In this document: one piece after another, positions 1-5,341 of the stretch
Layout of the letters: each line of letters begins with the position of its first letter
Position numbering within the stretch: position 1 is the stretch's first letter
Assembly: GCA_002731295.1 (NCBI GenBank)
Contig: PCBE01000022.1
Span: 1 to 5,911, forward strand
Direction of reading: 5' to 3'
DNA from: Acidiferrobacteraceae bacterium
GTDB lineage: Bacteria; Pseudomonadota; Gammaproteobacteria; Arenicellales; UBA868
Length of the DNA stretch: 5,911 nucleotides
The notes under the pieces: model-generated
Database searches by the model: none
The model's input: only the letters and a program-made list of their open reading frames with translations
What the model was told of the DNA's origin: nothing
Translations under genes and position numbers: made by a program

Positions 1-21
1 GATATTTAACCCATAAAATGA

Positions 22-59
22 ACTACTTACGAAAATACAACATTTAGTCCTAAATTTAT
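22..59. repeat. AT-rich direct repeat R, copy 1
   Basis: This stretch aligns without gaps to 715-752, with 29 of 38 positions identical by eye. The best-conserved blocks are TACTTACGA and ACATTTA. The other copy follows directly on the stop codon of the decayed copy 3 of the small recombinase-like gene, so the repeat probably marks the 3' boundary of that gene family's unit. Here it sits just upstream of the 62-residue ORF and at the far edge of the copy 1 segment. AT-richness inflates chance similarity, so the position relative to the genes carries as much weight as the identity. Confidence 0.55.
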
Positions 60-65
60 GTCTTA

Positions 66-254
66 ATGGCAGAAATGGGTAAGAAAGGAAAATCGACGGA
101 AAAACGAGAGGTTGAGGCTCTTTTAGCTGTTATCTACTTGCAAATTAAGAACTATCCCACTCCCATCGCGGGATGTGACGAACAATTCAATTTTCTACTT
201 GCGGAACGGGACCGACTACGGGATGAGTTAGAACAACTTAAACGGTCCTTATAA
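66..254 (+). CDS. Unrecognised 62-residue protein with charged C-terminal helix
   Basis: I do not recognise this protein. It begins with a Lys-rich segment (MAEMGKKGKSTEKR), followed by a hydrophobic helix-like stretch EVEALLAVIYLQI (about 15-27), a turn with YPTPIAGCDEQF (about 30-41), and a strongly charged helix LLAERDRLRDELEQLKRSL to the end, which could form a short coiled coil. The composition looks like a real small protein rather than a chance frame. No clear Shine-Dalgarno sequence precedes either the ATG at 66 or the one at 75. It is the only plausible rightward gene in the window and faces copy 1 of the recombinase-like gene, whose reading frame runs antiparallel into it (152-254). 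It occupies the same relative position, between the small ORF and repeat R, as the pentapeptide gene does in the neighbouring segment. It could therefore be cargo. Confidence 0.5.
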   Translation: MAEMGKKGKSTEKREVEALLAVIYLQIKNYPTPIAGCDEQFNFLLAERDRLRDELEQLKRSL

Positions 255-604
255 TTTAGGTGGTTTGTTCGGGTTCTATCCATGAACCGGAGGGCAAAGT
301 TAGATAGTTTTGGTGGGTATTTCTTGTTTAATCGTGCATCTCGTAGGTTTTTCTTCTTAACGATGGAATATGCGTGGAAACCGTGAAACATCTTACCGCG
401 AGGAGTTCTGTAATCGTTCTGATTCAACCAATCTGCGATCTGACGGTAATTCCACCCCTTCTCACGCAAATCGTTAATGGTGACGAATAGAAACTCTTGG
501 TATTCGGAATAGGGTGCAACCCAGAGATGGGTAACACGGACGGAAAGTACGAAAGTTAGGTAGGTTTCAGTGTTTTGGGGAGTTTGATTACTATCGAACC
601 CCAC
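152..604 (-). CDS. Small recombinase-like DNA-binding protein, copy 1
   Basis: The reading frame opens with GTG and encodes 150 residues. About the first 111 match copy 2 at roughly 65% identity by eye. The core, residues about 46-92, contains DLREKGWNYRQIADWLNQ, then YRTPRGKMF and YSIVKKKNLRDARL. This resembles the helix-turn-helix 'recombinase' domain (PF07508 type) of large serine recombinases, whose usual signature is IAxWLNxxGxxTPRGxxW...VxxIL. No catalytic serine recombinase domain is present, so it cannot catalyse recombination alone by that mechanism. The resemblance to copy 2 ends near DRT (271). The remaining Ser/Arg-rich tail is antisense to the 62-residue ORF and is probably read-through past a lost stop. 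The GTG overlaps the TAG of a 31-codon ORF (TAGTG), which could couple translation. The function is unknown; a DNA-binding accessory or regulatory role is inference. Confidence 0.6.
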   Translation of the reverse strand: MGFDSNQTPQNTETYLTFVLSVRVTHLWVAPYSEYQEFLFVTINDLREKGWNYRQIADWLNQNDYRTPRGKMFHGFHAYSIVKKKNLRDARLNKKYPPKLSNFALRFMDRTRTNHLNYKDRLSCSNSSRSRSRSASRKLNCSSHPAMGVG

Positions 605-621
605 TACTCCACAGTGACGGA
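604..621 (-). repeat. Second copy of the last 18 bases of glmS
   Basis: On the minus strand this reads TCCGTCACTGTGGAGTAG, against TCCGTCACGGTGGAATAG at the end of glmS (2021-2038). The two differences are third-codon positions that keep Thr and Glu, so both read S-V-T-V-E-stop. The downstream sequence of both copies continues into related copies of the small recombinase-like gene. It is either a piece of a glmS 3' end carried from another genome or a sequence native to the element that resembles glmS and served as a crossover site. Confidence 0.6.
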
Positions 622-699
622 ACGGTTTCGTAAGGTGGCAAGATAGATTAGTGCCGTCACTGCTCTATTTGAGATATTTTTCAGATATCCTCTTTTCAT
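604..699 (-). CDS. Possible 31-residue leader ORF ending in SVTVE
   Basis: An ATG at 699 opens 31 codons beginning MKRGYLKN and ending LATLRNRSVTVE, closed by TAG at 604-606. The stop overlaps the GTG start of copy 1 by one base (TAGTG), an arrangement often seen with translational coupling. There is no clear ribosome binding site. A frame this short can arise by chance, but its last five codons and stop match the end of glmS apart from two synonymous bases. The frame could be a decayed glmS 3' end, a native leader of the copy 1 gene, or accidental. Confidence 0.3.
   Translation of the reverse strand: MKRGYLKNISNRAVTALIYLATLRNRSVTVE
612..662. repeat. 9-bp inverted repeat in front of copy 1
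   Basis: CAGTGACGG at 612-620 is the perfect reverse complement of CCGTCACTG at 654-662, separated by 33 bases. On the minus strand it lies just ahead of the GTG start of copy 1, and one arm overlaps the glmS-end-like sequence. It could be a binding site for a dimeric protein, a recombination site, or a weak RNA fold. The glmS end near copy 2 keeps only the equivalent of one arm. Confidence 0.4.
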
Positions 700-714
700 A
701 GTCTAATAATTACA

Positions 715-752
715 ATTACTTACGAGAAAACGACATTTAATACATCATTTAT
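715..752. repeat. AT-rich direct repeat R, copy 2
   Basis: This is the partner of the repeat at 22-59, with 29 of 38 identical positions and no gaps. Read on the minus strand, it begins where the decayed C-terminal tail of copy 3 ends (TAA at 752-754). This suggests that R is the native 3' flank of this gene family. To its left, the sequence leads into the 31-codon ORF and copy 1. Confidence 0.55.
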
Positions 753-852
753 TAGATTTCGTCGTTAAATTGGGAGTCTATTAGGGTCTCATCCACGAAT
801 CGCAGGGTAAATTGGACAGTTTAAAGTTGTTATCCGTAAAGACCTGCCCTGT
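752..852 (-). pseudogene. C-terminal remnant of small recombinase-like gene, copy 3
   Basis: Translated on the minus strand with one base missing near 806-812, this stretch gives ...FKLSNF, then TLRFVDETLIDSQFNDEI and TAA. It matches the C-terminal region KLSNFALRFMDRT of copy 1 and VLTFVDRT of copy 2. Everything N-terminal is lost; to the right the sequence passes into the terminator of the pentapeptide gene. The remnant probably preserves the ancestral C-terminus (DETLIDSQFNDEI-stop) that copies 1 and 2 have lost after DRT. The gene is not functional. The assignment rests on a short alignment read by eye. Confidence 0.55.
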
Positions 853-865
853 TATTCCGAGTAGA

Positions 866-901
866 CCAAAGAAAAAGGACATCCGGGGTTTGGATGTCCT
901 T
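866..901 (-). terminator. Intrinsic terminator after the pentapeptide gene
   Basis: A perfect 10-bp stem (AAGGACATCC at 875-884 with GGATGTCCTT at 892-901) closes a 7-base loop. On the minus strand it is followed by TTTTTCTTT. It lies about 25 bases past the pentapeptide stop codon and is the first convincing terminator downstream of glmS in this direction. Confidence 0.9.
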
Positions 902-925
902 CGTGATTTCTTCTATTGCAATCTG

Positions 926-1648
926 CTAACAATCTGAATTGTTCATTGTCCCATCTGGCATTTTCGTTTCACAAAAAATCGCTTTGGTCAGATTTGCTCC
1001 TGACAGTCTTGCCCCAGTTAGATCTGCACCCGTCAGATTTGCCCGTTTCAGATTCGTCCGCTTCAGATTTGCTTCTTTTAGGTCTACCCCAGTCAGATTT
1101 GTGAAATGCAGATTTGTCCGTTTCAGATTTGCACCGGTCAGATCCGCATCCGTCAGATTTGCATTAGGCAGGTTTGCCCAAGTCAGATTTGCCTCAACCA
1201 GATTTGCCGAAATCAGATCTGCCCTACTCAATTTTGCCTGAGTCAAATCTGCCTTCCACAGATTTGCCTGCCTTAGATCTGTCCGGTTCAGGTGTGCCCA
1301 ATTCAGATCTGCTTTAGTCAGATTTGCGTGCCTCAGATTTCCCCCAGAAAAATTTGCCCCAGTCAGATTTGCACCCATCAGATTCGCACTCGTCAGATCT
1401 ACCCCACTCAGTTTTGCTCTCGTCAGATCTACTCCAGATAGATTTGCGTGCCTCAGATTTCCCGCCGTCAGATTTGCCCTTTTTAGATTCGCCCCAGACA
1501 GATCTACCTTGCTCAAATCGCAAGAAGGGCAACGATCAAGTGCTATTAGTTTCTTGATATGAGTCTCATCAAACGCACCAACCTCCCACGACAGACCCAC
1601 CATCAAAAAGAAGCAGAAACCGACGACAGAAAGTAATCTAATCTTCAT
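926..1648 (-). CDS. Exported pentapeptide-repeat protein
   Basis: The 240-residue product starts with a likely Sec signal peptide (MKIRLLSVVGFCFFLMVGLS..., probable cleavage after EVGA at about 25), followed by a short linker FDETHIKKLIALDRCPSC. An unbroken array of 37 pentapeptides follows, with Leu (Phe at 100 and 225) at every fifth residue from 45 to 225 in A(D/N)LxxANL style. It should fold into a right-handed quadrilateral beta-helix of about nine turns. The C-terminal cap is FCETKMPDGTMNNSDC. The pairs C40/C43 and C226/C240 sit at the two ends of the helix and could form disulfides in the periplasm. The start is supported by AGAGGA about nine bases upstream. The gene lies directly after copy 2 and has its own strong terminator. 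The function is unknown; a gyrase-protecting Qnr/MfpA role is unlikely if the protein is exported. It is probably accessory cargo. Confidence 0.85.
   Translation of the reverse strand: MKIRLLSVVGFCFFLMVGLSWEVGAFDETHIKKLIALDRCPSCDLSKVDLSGANLKRANLTAGNLRHANLSGVDLTRAKLSGVDLTSANLMGANLTGANFSGGNLRHANLTKADLNWAHLNRTDLRQANLWKADLTQAKLSRADLISANLVEANLTWANLPNANLTDADLTGANLKRTNLHFTNLTGVDLKEANLKRTNLKRANLTGADLTGARLSGANLTKAIFCETKMPDGTMNNSDC
960..1515. repeat. 15-bp tandem repeat array inside the pentapeptide gene
   Basis: The DNA coding for the pentapeptide array is itself periodic. On the plus strand, units resembling CAGATTTGCCCNNGT recur every 15 bases with variation. The regularity keeps other frames open and produces long spurious frames on both strands. 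The array can expand or contract by recombination. It is protein-coding and not a CRISPR. Confidence 0.8.
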
Positions 1649-1681
1649 AGTTTGAGTCCTCTTTCCAAGACCCTCTATTGA

Positions 1682-2021
1682 TTAAAGGGTTCTATCCACA
1701 AATGTTAATACAAATTTAAACGGTTTTGGTGGATATCGTCGGGTCAATCTCACTTCTCGGGTCTTTTTCTTCTTCACGATGGAATGGGCATGGGAACCCT
1801 GAAACTTCTTGCCTCTTGGGGTTTTGTAATTGTTTTCGTTTAACCAATTAGCAATCTGTTGGTAATTCCACCCCTTTTTGCCTGAAATCACTAATGGTGT
1901 CGTAGAGGAACTGCTGGTACTTGGAATAGGGTGCAGTCCAGAGGTGACTTGCACGGACAGATAGACGGAAAGTGAGGTAAATCTCAGTGTTTTGTGTGTT
2001 TCTCTTACTGTCGAACTGAAC
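1682..2021 (-). pseudogene. Small recombinase-like gene, copy 2, start lost and frameshifted
   Basis: This relative of copy 1 begins on the last base of the glmS stop codon. The codon aligned with copy 1's GTG start is GTT, so the start is lost. The first part reads QFDSKRNTQNTEIYLTFRLSVRASHLWTAPYSKY... and breaks at a five-A run (1875-1879), where copy 2 has one base more than copy 1 (CAAAAAGGGGTGG against GAGAAGGGGTGG). In the shifted frame it continues KGWNYQQIANWLNENNYKTPRGKKF, SIVKKKKTREVRL and VDRTL-stop. The longest intact frame, 1682-1954, has an unrelated N-terminus. The required +1 shift differs from the -1 frameshifting usual in insertion sequences, so decay is more likely than programmed decoding. 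A sequencing error in the homopolymer is also possible. No terminator separates it from glmS. Confidence 0.75.
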
Positions 2022-2077
2022 TATTCCACCGTGACGGACTTGGCGAGGTTGCGAGGCTTATCCACATCCGTGCCCTT
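2021..2077 (-). other. attTn7-like region at the 3' end of glmS
   Basis: The end of glmS, coding for GTDVDKPRNLAKSVTVE-stop, is the segment that TnsD of Tn7 recognises in E. coli; Tn7 then inserts about 25 bases beyond the stop, equivalent here to about 1996. The coding sequence is conserved enough to serve as such a site. No Tn7-type ends (TGTGGG...CCCACA) or tns genes are seen. The accessory sequence starts at the stop codon and runs across the expected insertion point without a break. The label therefore describes a potential target, not evidence of a Tn7 insertion. Confidence 0.5.
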
Positions 2078-3850
2078 GATTAAAGCCGCATGGTAGGCCA
2101 ACAACTGCATCGGTAATGTAAACACAATGGGGGCCACTGCGCTGTCCACCTGGGCCACATGAATCAGGTCAAGATCTTCGGCGCGCTTGAAATCGGTTTC
2201 GGGATCAGCAAAAACGAATAACCGCCCGCCGCGGGCCCGCACTTCAGCCAGGTTCGATTTCAGCTTCTCCAGCATCGTGTCGTTCGGCGCGACTGCGACA
2301 ACCGGAATCTGCTCATCGACCAAAGCAAGCGGACCATGCTTGAGCTCCCCCGCAGGGTAGGCTTCGGCGTGAATATAGGAAATCTCTTTGAGTTTCAGCG
2401 CCCCCTCCAGAGCGATTGGGTAATGTGCCCCGCGGGCCAGAAACAACGCGTGTGCCTTGTTGCCGAATGCTTTCGCCATCCGGGCAATTTCGCCCTCGAT
2501 TTCCAGAACTTTTTCCAACGCACTTGGTAACGATCTCAATTGTTTGACCACATGTGCTTCAAAGCCTGCGTCGAAACCATGGCGCCGCGAAAGTACCAGC
2601 GCCAGCATCATCAACCCAGTCATGGCGGCCGTGAAGGTCTTGGTGGATGCAACCCCGATCTCAGGGCCTGAATGTGTCATAAAACTCAAATCCGACTCCC
2701 GCACAAGAGACGATTCAGGCGTATTACACACCACCAACGAGCCCACAATTCCCTGACGCTGGGCTTCTACCAATGCGGCGAGGGTATCTGCTGTTTCACC
2801 TGATTGAGAGATCGTCACAAGGAGTGTTCCGCCGCGTGGTGCATGGCGTCGATAGCGGTACTCACTGCCTACTTCCACTTCACAAGGCACGCCGACATAT
2901 TCAAACCAGTGTTTGGCGACGAGCCCAGCGTGATAACTCGTGCCACTGGCAATGATTTGCACCTGTTGCGTCTGATCGAAAATGTTCATCGCCTGCTGGC
3001 CGAAAGCCTGTTCAAGGACACGATCTCCGGCCAGGCGACCTTCAAGCACGTCCGCAATAGCTCGGGGTTGTTCATGGATCTCTTTGTGCATGTAATGAGA
3101 AAACTCGCCCAGTTCGATGTCGCTACCAGACTGGCTGCTTTCCCGCACAAGCCGCTCTACGGAATTGCCGAGTGCATCACGAATCGTGCAAGTACCGTTT
3201 CGAATATCGGCAATGTCACCGTTCTCCATCACGATGTACCGGCGAGTCACTGAAAGCAGGGCAGCTATGTCGGACGCGATGAAAAACTCATCTTCGCCCA
3301 ATCCTATGATCAGTGGTGGTCCCTGACGGGCGGCGATCATACGGCCTGGTTCCCCAGCCTGAACAACCCCTAGAGCGAAACTACCCTCTAGCTCTTGAAC
3401 CGTGTTGCGGACCGCTTCTGCAAGATCCTGACCCGTGTTCAGGTGCATGTAGATCTGATGCACCACTACTTCTGTATCGGTTTCGGAAGTAAAAATCAAG
3501 CCGTGATCCGTCTGCACCTGCCGCAGTTCGTCGTGGTTCTCGACTATGCCGTTACAGACCAGCGCCAGCGTGTCGTGGCAAATGTGTGGGTGTGCGTTTG
3601 GTTCGGTAACAGCACCGTGAGTCGCCCAGCGTGTGTGAGCAAGTCCTGTTGAGCCGGAGAGATTTCTCTGTGACAGGGCCTGCTCCAGCATTTCAACTTT
3701 TCCAACTGCCCGTGAACGATCGAACCCACCCGCATCGTTGATAACCACGACACCGGCGGAATCGTAGCCACGGTATTCCAGTCGCTGTAACCCCTTCAGC
3801 AAAAATGGCGTTACATCAACCCGTGAAACCGCTCCGACTATTCCGCACAT
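2021..3850 (-). CDS. glmS: Glutamine-fructose-6-phosphate aminotransferase (isomerising)
   Basis: This cytoplasmic enzyme makes glucosamine-6-phosphate from fructose-6-phosphate and glutamine, the entry step to UDP-GlcNAc. At 609 residues it has the length of the E. coli protein. The N-terminal glutaminase domain starts with the nucleophile Cys2 in MCGIVG and contains RWATHG (74-79) and NGIVEN (100-105). Two SIS domains follow, with ASGTSYHAG (301-309), SQSGETADT (348-356) and STKTF (402-406). The C-terminal part carries LKEISYIHAEAY (487-498), ELKHGP (502-507) and the closing KPRNLAKSVTVE with the active-site Lys604. The catalytic residues expected for the family are present, so the enzyme should be active. 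It lies 55 bases after glmU, probably in one transcript. No good Shine-Dalgarno sequence precedes the ATG. No terminator follows, so transcripts may run on into the accessory genes. Confidence 0.98.
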   Translation of the reverse strand: MCGIVGAVSRVDVTPFLLKGLQRLEYRGYDSAGVVVINDAGGFDRSRAVGKVEMLEQALSQRNLSGSTGLAHTRWATHGAVTEPNAHPHICHDTLALVCNGIVENHDELRQVQTDHGLIFTSETDTEVVVHQIYMHLNTGQDLAEAVRNTVQELEGSFALGVVQAGEPGRMIAARQGPPLIIGLGEDEFFIASDIAALLSVTRRYIVMENGDIADIRNGTCTIRDALGNSVERLVRESSQSGSDIELGEFSHYMHKEIHEQPRAIADVLEGRLAGDRVLEQAFGQQAMNIFDQTQQVQIIASGTSYHAGLVAKHWFEYVGVPCEVEVGSEYRYRRHAPRGGTLLVTISQSGETADTLAALVEAQRQGIVGSLVVCNTPESSLVRESDLSFMTHSGPEIGVASTKTFTAAMTGLMMLALVLSRRHGFDAGFEAHVVKQLRSLPSALEKVLEIEGEIARMAKAFGNKAHALFLARGAHYPIALEGALKLKEISYIHAEAYPAGELKHGPLALVDEQIPVVAVAPNDTMLEKLKSNLAEVRARGGRLFVFADPETDFKRAEDLDLIHVAQVDSAVAPIVFTLPMQLLAYHAALIKGTDVDKPRNLAKSVTVE

Positions 3851-3905
3851 TTTGAGACCGACCGCATGTTGATAATTTGAAGTTGTCCAGCTAGGTAATT
3901 TTCAA

Positions 3906-5282
3906 CTACTTTACTCGATCCTTTTTCTGTGGTCTTTGCCAATTATCCCGCGTGACTTGCTTGCTCCGGCTCAACGTAAGTTTCCCGGCCGGCGCGTTGC
4001 CTGTCAGTGTTGATCCAGCACCTATGGTTGCTCCAGGTCCAATCTCTACCGGCGCCACCAACTGACTATCGGAACCAATAAAAGCATCGTCGCCGATCAG
4101 GGTCTTGTGTTTATTGGCACCGTCATAGTTGCAGGTAATCACGCCCGCACCAATATTCACGTTTCGTCCGACCTCAGCATCACCAACGTAAGCCAGGTGG
4201 TTAGCTTTAGACCCCTCACCCATACGGGTTTCCTTGAGTTCTACGAAATTTCCGACGCGAGCCCGCGCCGCCAGCTCGGTACCGCTGCGTAACCGGGCAA
4301 ACGGGCCGATGTTACAGTCCGAACCAACCTTAGCGCCTTCAATCACACTATTCGGATTGACGGTAACGCCATCGCCTAATTCGCTGTCCAGTACAGTACA
4401 GTTAGCGCCAATCGTGACATCGTTACCTAAAACAACGTGCCCTACCAGCAGCACGTTGACATCGATCATACAGTCGGTACCGAACTCCATCGTGCCACGC
4501 AAATCGAATCGTGTCGGGTCCCGTAAACACAATCCCGCGTGCATCAATTCTTCAGCCTGACGTGCCTGGTAACCGCGCTCTAACCGTGCCAGCTGCTGGG
4601 GTGTATTGACACCGCTGACTTCGTCAACATCTGTCGTCGTCTGCGTCAGGACAGGCGTGCCGCTCTCGACCGCGAGGCTGACGGCGTCGGTGAGATAATA
4701 CTCACCCTGGTCATTTTCGTTACCAATTCGCTCCAGCAGTCGGCTTAAAACTGTCGCGGGCGCAGCGATAAACCCTGTGTTGACTTCGCAGATTGCTTTT
4801 TCATCTTCGTCGGCATCTCGCTCCTCTACGATGCGCGCGACGGAACCGCCGCGCCCCCTGACCACACGGCCATAACCGCTGGGGTCCGGTACCTGTGCTG
4901 TCAGTACAACCAGGTTCCTGCCTGCGACTGCGGCCACGAGTGACGCCAGGGTAGACTGTTTGATCAGTGGCACATCACCGTAAAGCACCAGAACGTCGGA
5001 TTCCGGATTCACTGTCGGCAGTGCCTGCAATACGGCATGGGCTGTTCCCAGTTGTTGATCCTGACAAACCCAGTTCACACCGGATAATTGCTGAACCGCA
5101 CGCTGTAAAACACCTTCGTCATGCCCATGAACCACGTGTATGTGAGAGGCCTGTAACCCTGCTGCGGCGGTCATTACATGGCTGAACAAGGATTTACCAG
5201 CGAGGTCCTGCATAACCTTAGGTTCGCGCGATTGCATGCGCGCGCCTTTGCCTGCTGCAAGCACAATCACTTCGAAGGTCAT
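3906..5282 (-). CDS. glmU: Bifunctional GlcN-1-P acetyltransferase / GlcNAc-1-P uridylyltransferase
   Basis: This cytoplasmic enzyme acetylates glucosamine-1-phosphate and couples the product to UTP, giving UDP-GlcNAc for peptidoglycan and LPS. The 458 residues match the family length. The N-terminal uridylyltransferase domain has LAAGKGARMQS (8-18), QLGTAHAV (77-84), YGDVPL (101-106), VEERDA (153-158) and EVNTGF (166-171). The C-terminal left-handed beta-helix of hexapeptide repeats runs from about 250 to 430 and includes KANHLAYVGDAEVG (359-372) with the probable catalytic His362, and CNYDGANKHKT (384-394). Both active sites look complete. It lies 59 bases downstream of the FKBP gene and 55 upstream of glmS. 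No Shine-Dalgarno sequence is visible before the ATG, although the N-terminus fits the family exactly. Confidence 0.98.
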   Translation of the reverse strand: MTFEVIVLAAGKGARMQSREPKVMQDLAGKSLFSHVMTAAAGLQASHIHVVHGHDEGVLQRAVQQLSGVNWVCQDQQLGTAHAVLQALPTVNPESDVLVLYGDVPLIKQSTLASLVAAVAGRNLVVLTAQVPDPSGYGRVVRGRGGSVARIVEERDADEDEKAICEVNTGFIAAPATVLSRLLERIGNENDQGEYYLTDAVSLAVESGTPVLTQTTTDVDEVSGVNTPQQLARLERGYQARQAEELMHAGLCLRDPTRFDLRGTMEFGTDCMIDVNVLLVGHVVLGNDVTIGANCTVLDSELGDGVTVNPNSVIEGAKVGSDCNIGPFARLRSGTELAARARVGNFVELKETRMGEGSKANHLAYVGDAEVGRNVNIGAGVITCNYDGANKHKTLIGDDAFIGSDSQLVAPVEIGPGATIGAGSTLTGNAPAGKLTLSRSKQVTRDNWQRPQKKDRVK

Positions 5283-5341
5283 GATAGGGATATTACTGTA
5301 AACAGCTGGCGCATACAGTCACCTTAGCAGTGGTTTGCGGC

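Noticed and set aside
960..1515. CRISPR-like regular array
   Set aside because: The units are 15 bases, contiguous with no spacers, and encode pentapeptides in frame.
916..1557. Several open frames of 62-100 codons on both strands across the pentapeptide gene
   Set aside because: They arise from the 15-base periodicity of the repeat DNA. Their translations are low-complexity echoes (RFAPVRFA, SDLPQSDL), and the signal peptide and capped repeat array exist only in the chosen frame.
1954..1995. TGAG/CTCA hairpin after glmS as a terminator
   Set aside because: The stem is four pairs, has no proper U-tract in the glmS direction and is not kept in copy 1.
1990..2021. Tn7 insertion behind glmS
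   Set aside because: No TGTGGG/CCCACA ends, tns genes or 5-base duplication are seen. Homology between copies 1 and 2 runs unbroken through the expected insertion point.
4234..4560. 108-codon plus-strand frame inside glmU, and similar frames inside glmS
   Set aside because: They are antisense shadows of well-conserved enzyme genes.
5283..5300. TAATAT before the glmU start as a -10 box for a leaderless transcript
   Set aside because: No matching -35 element at normal spacing; a single AT-rich hexamer is not enough.
5295..5319. ACTGTA/TACAGT stem between the FKBP gene and glmU as a terminator
   Set aside because: It has only six pairs, a 13-base loop and no T-run on either side.
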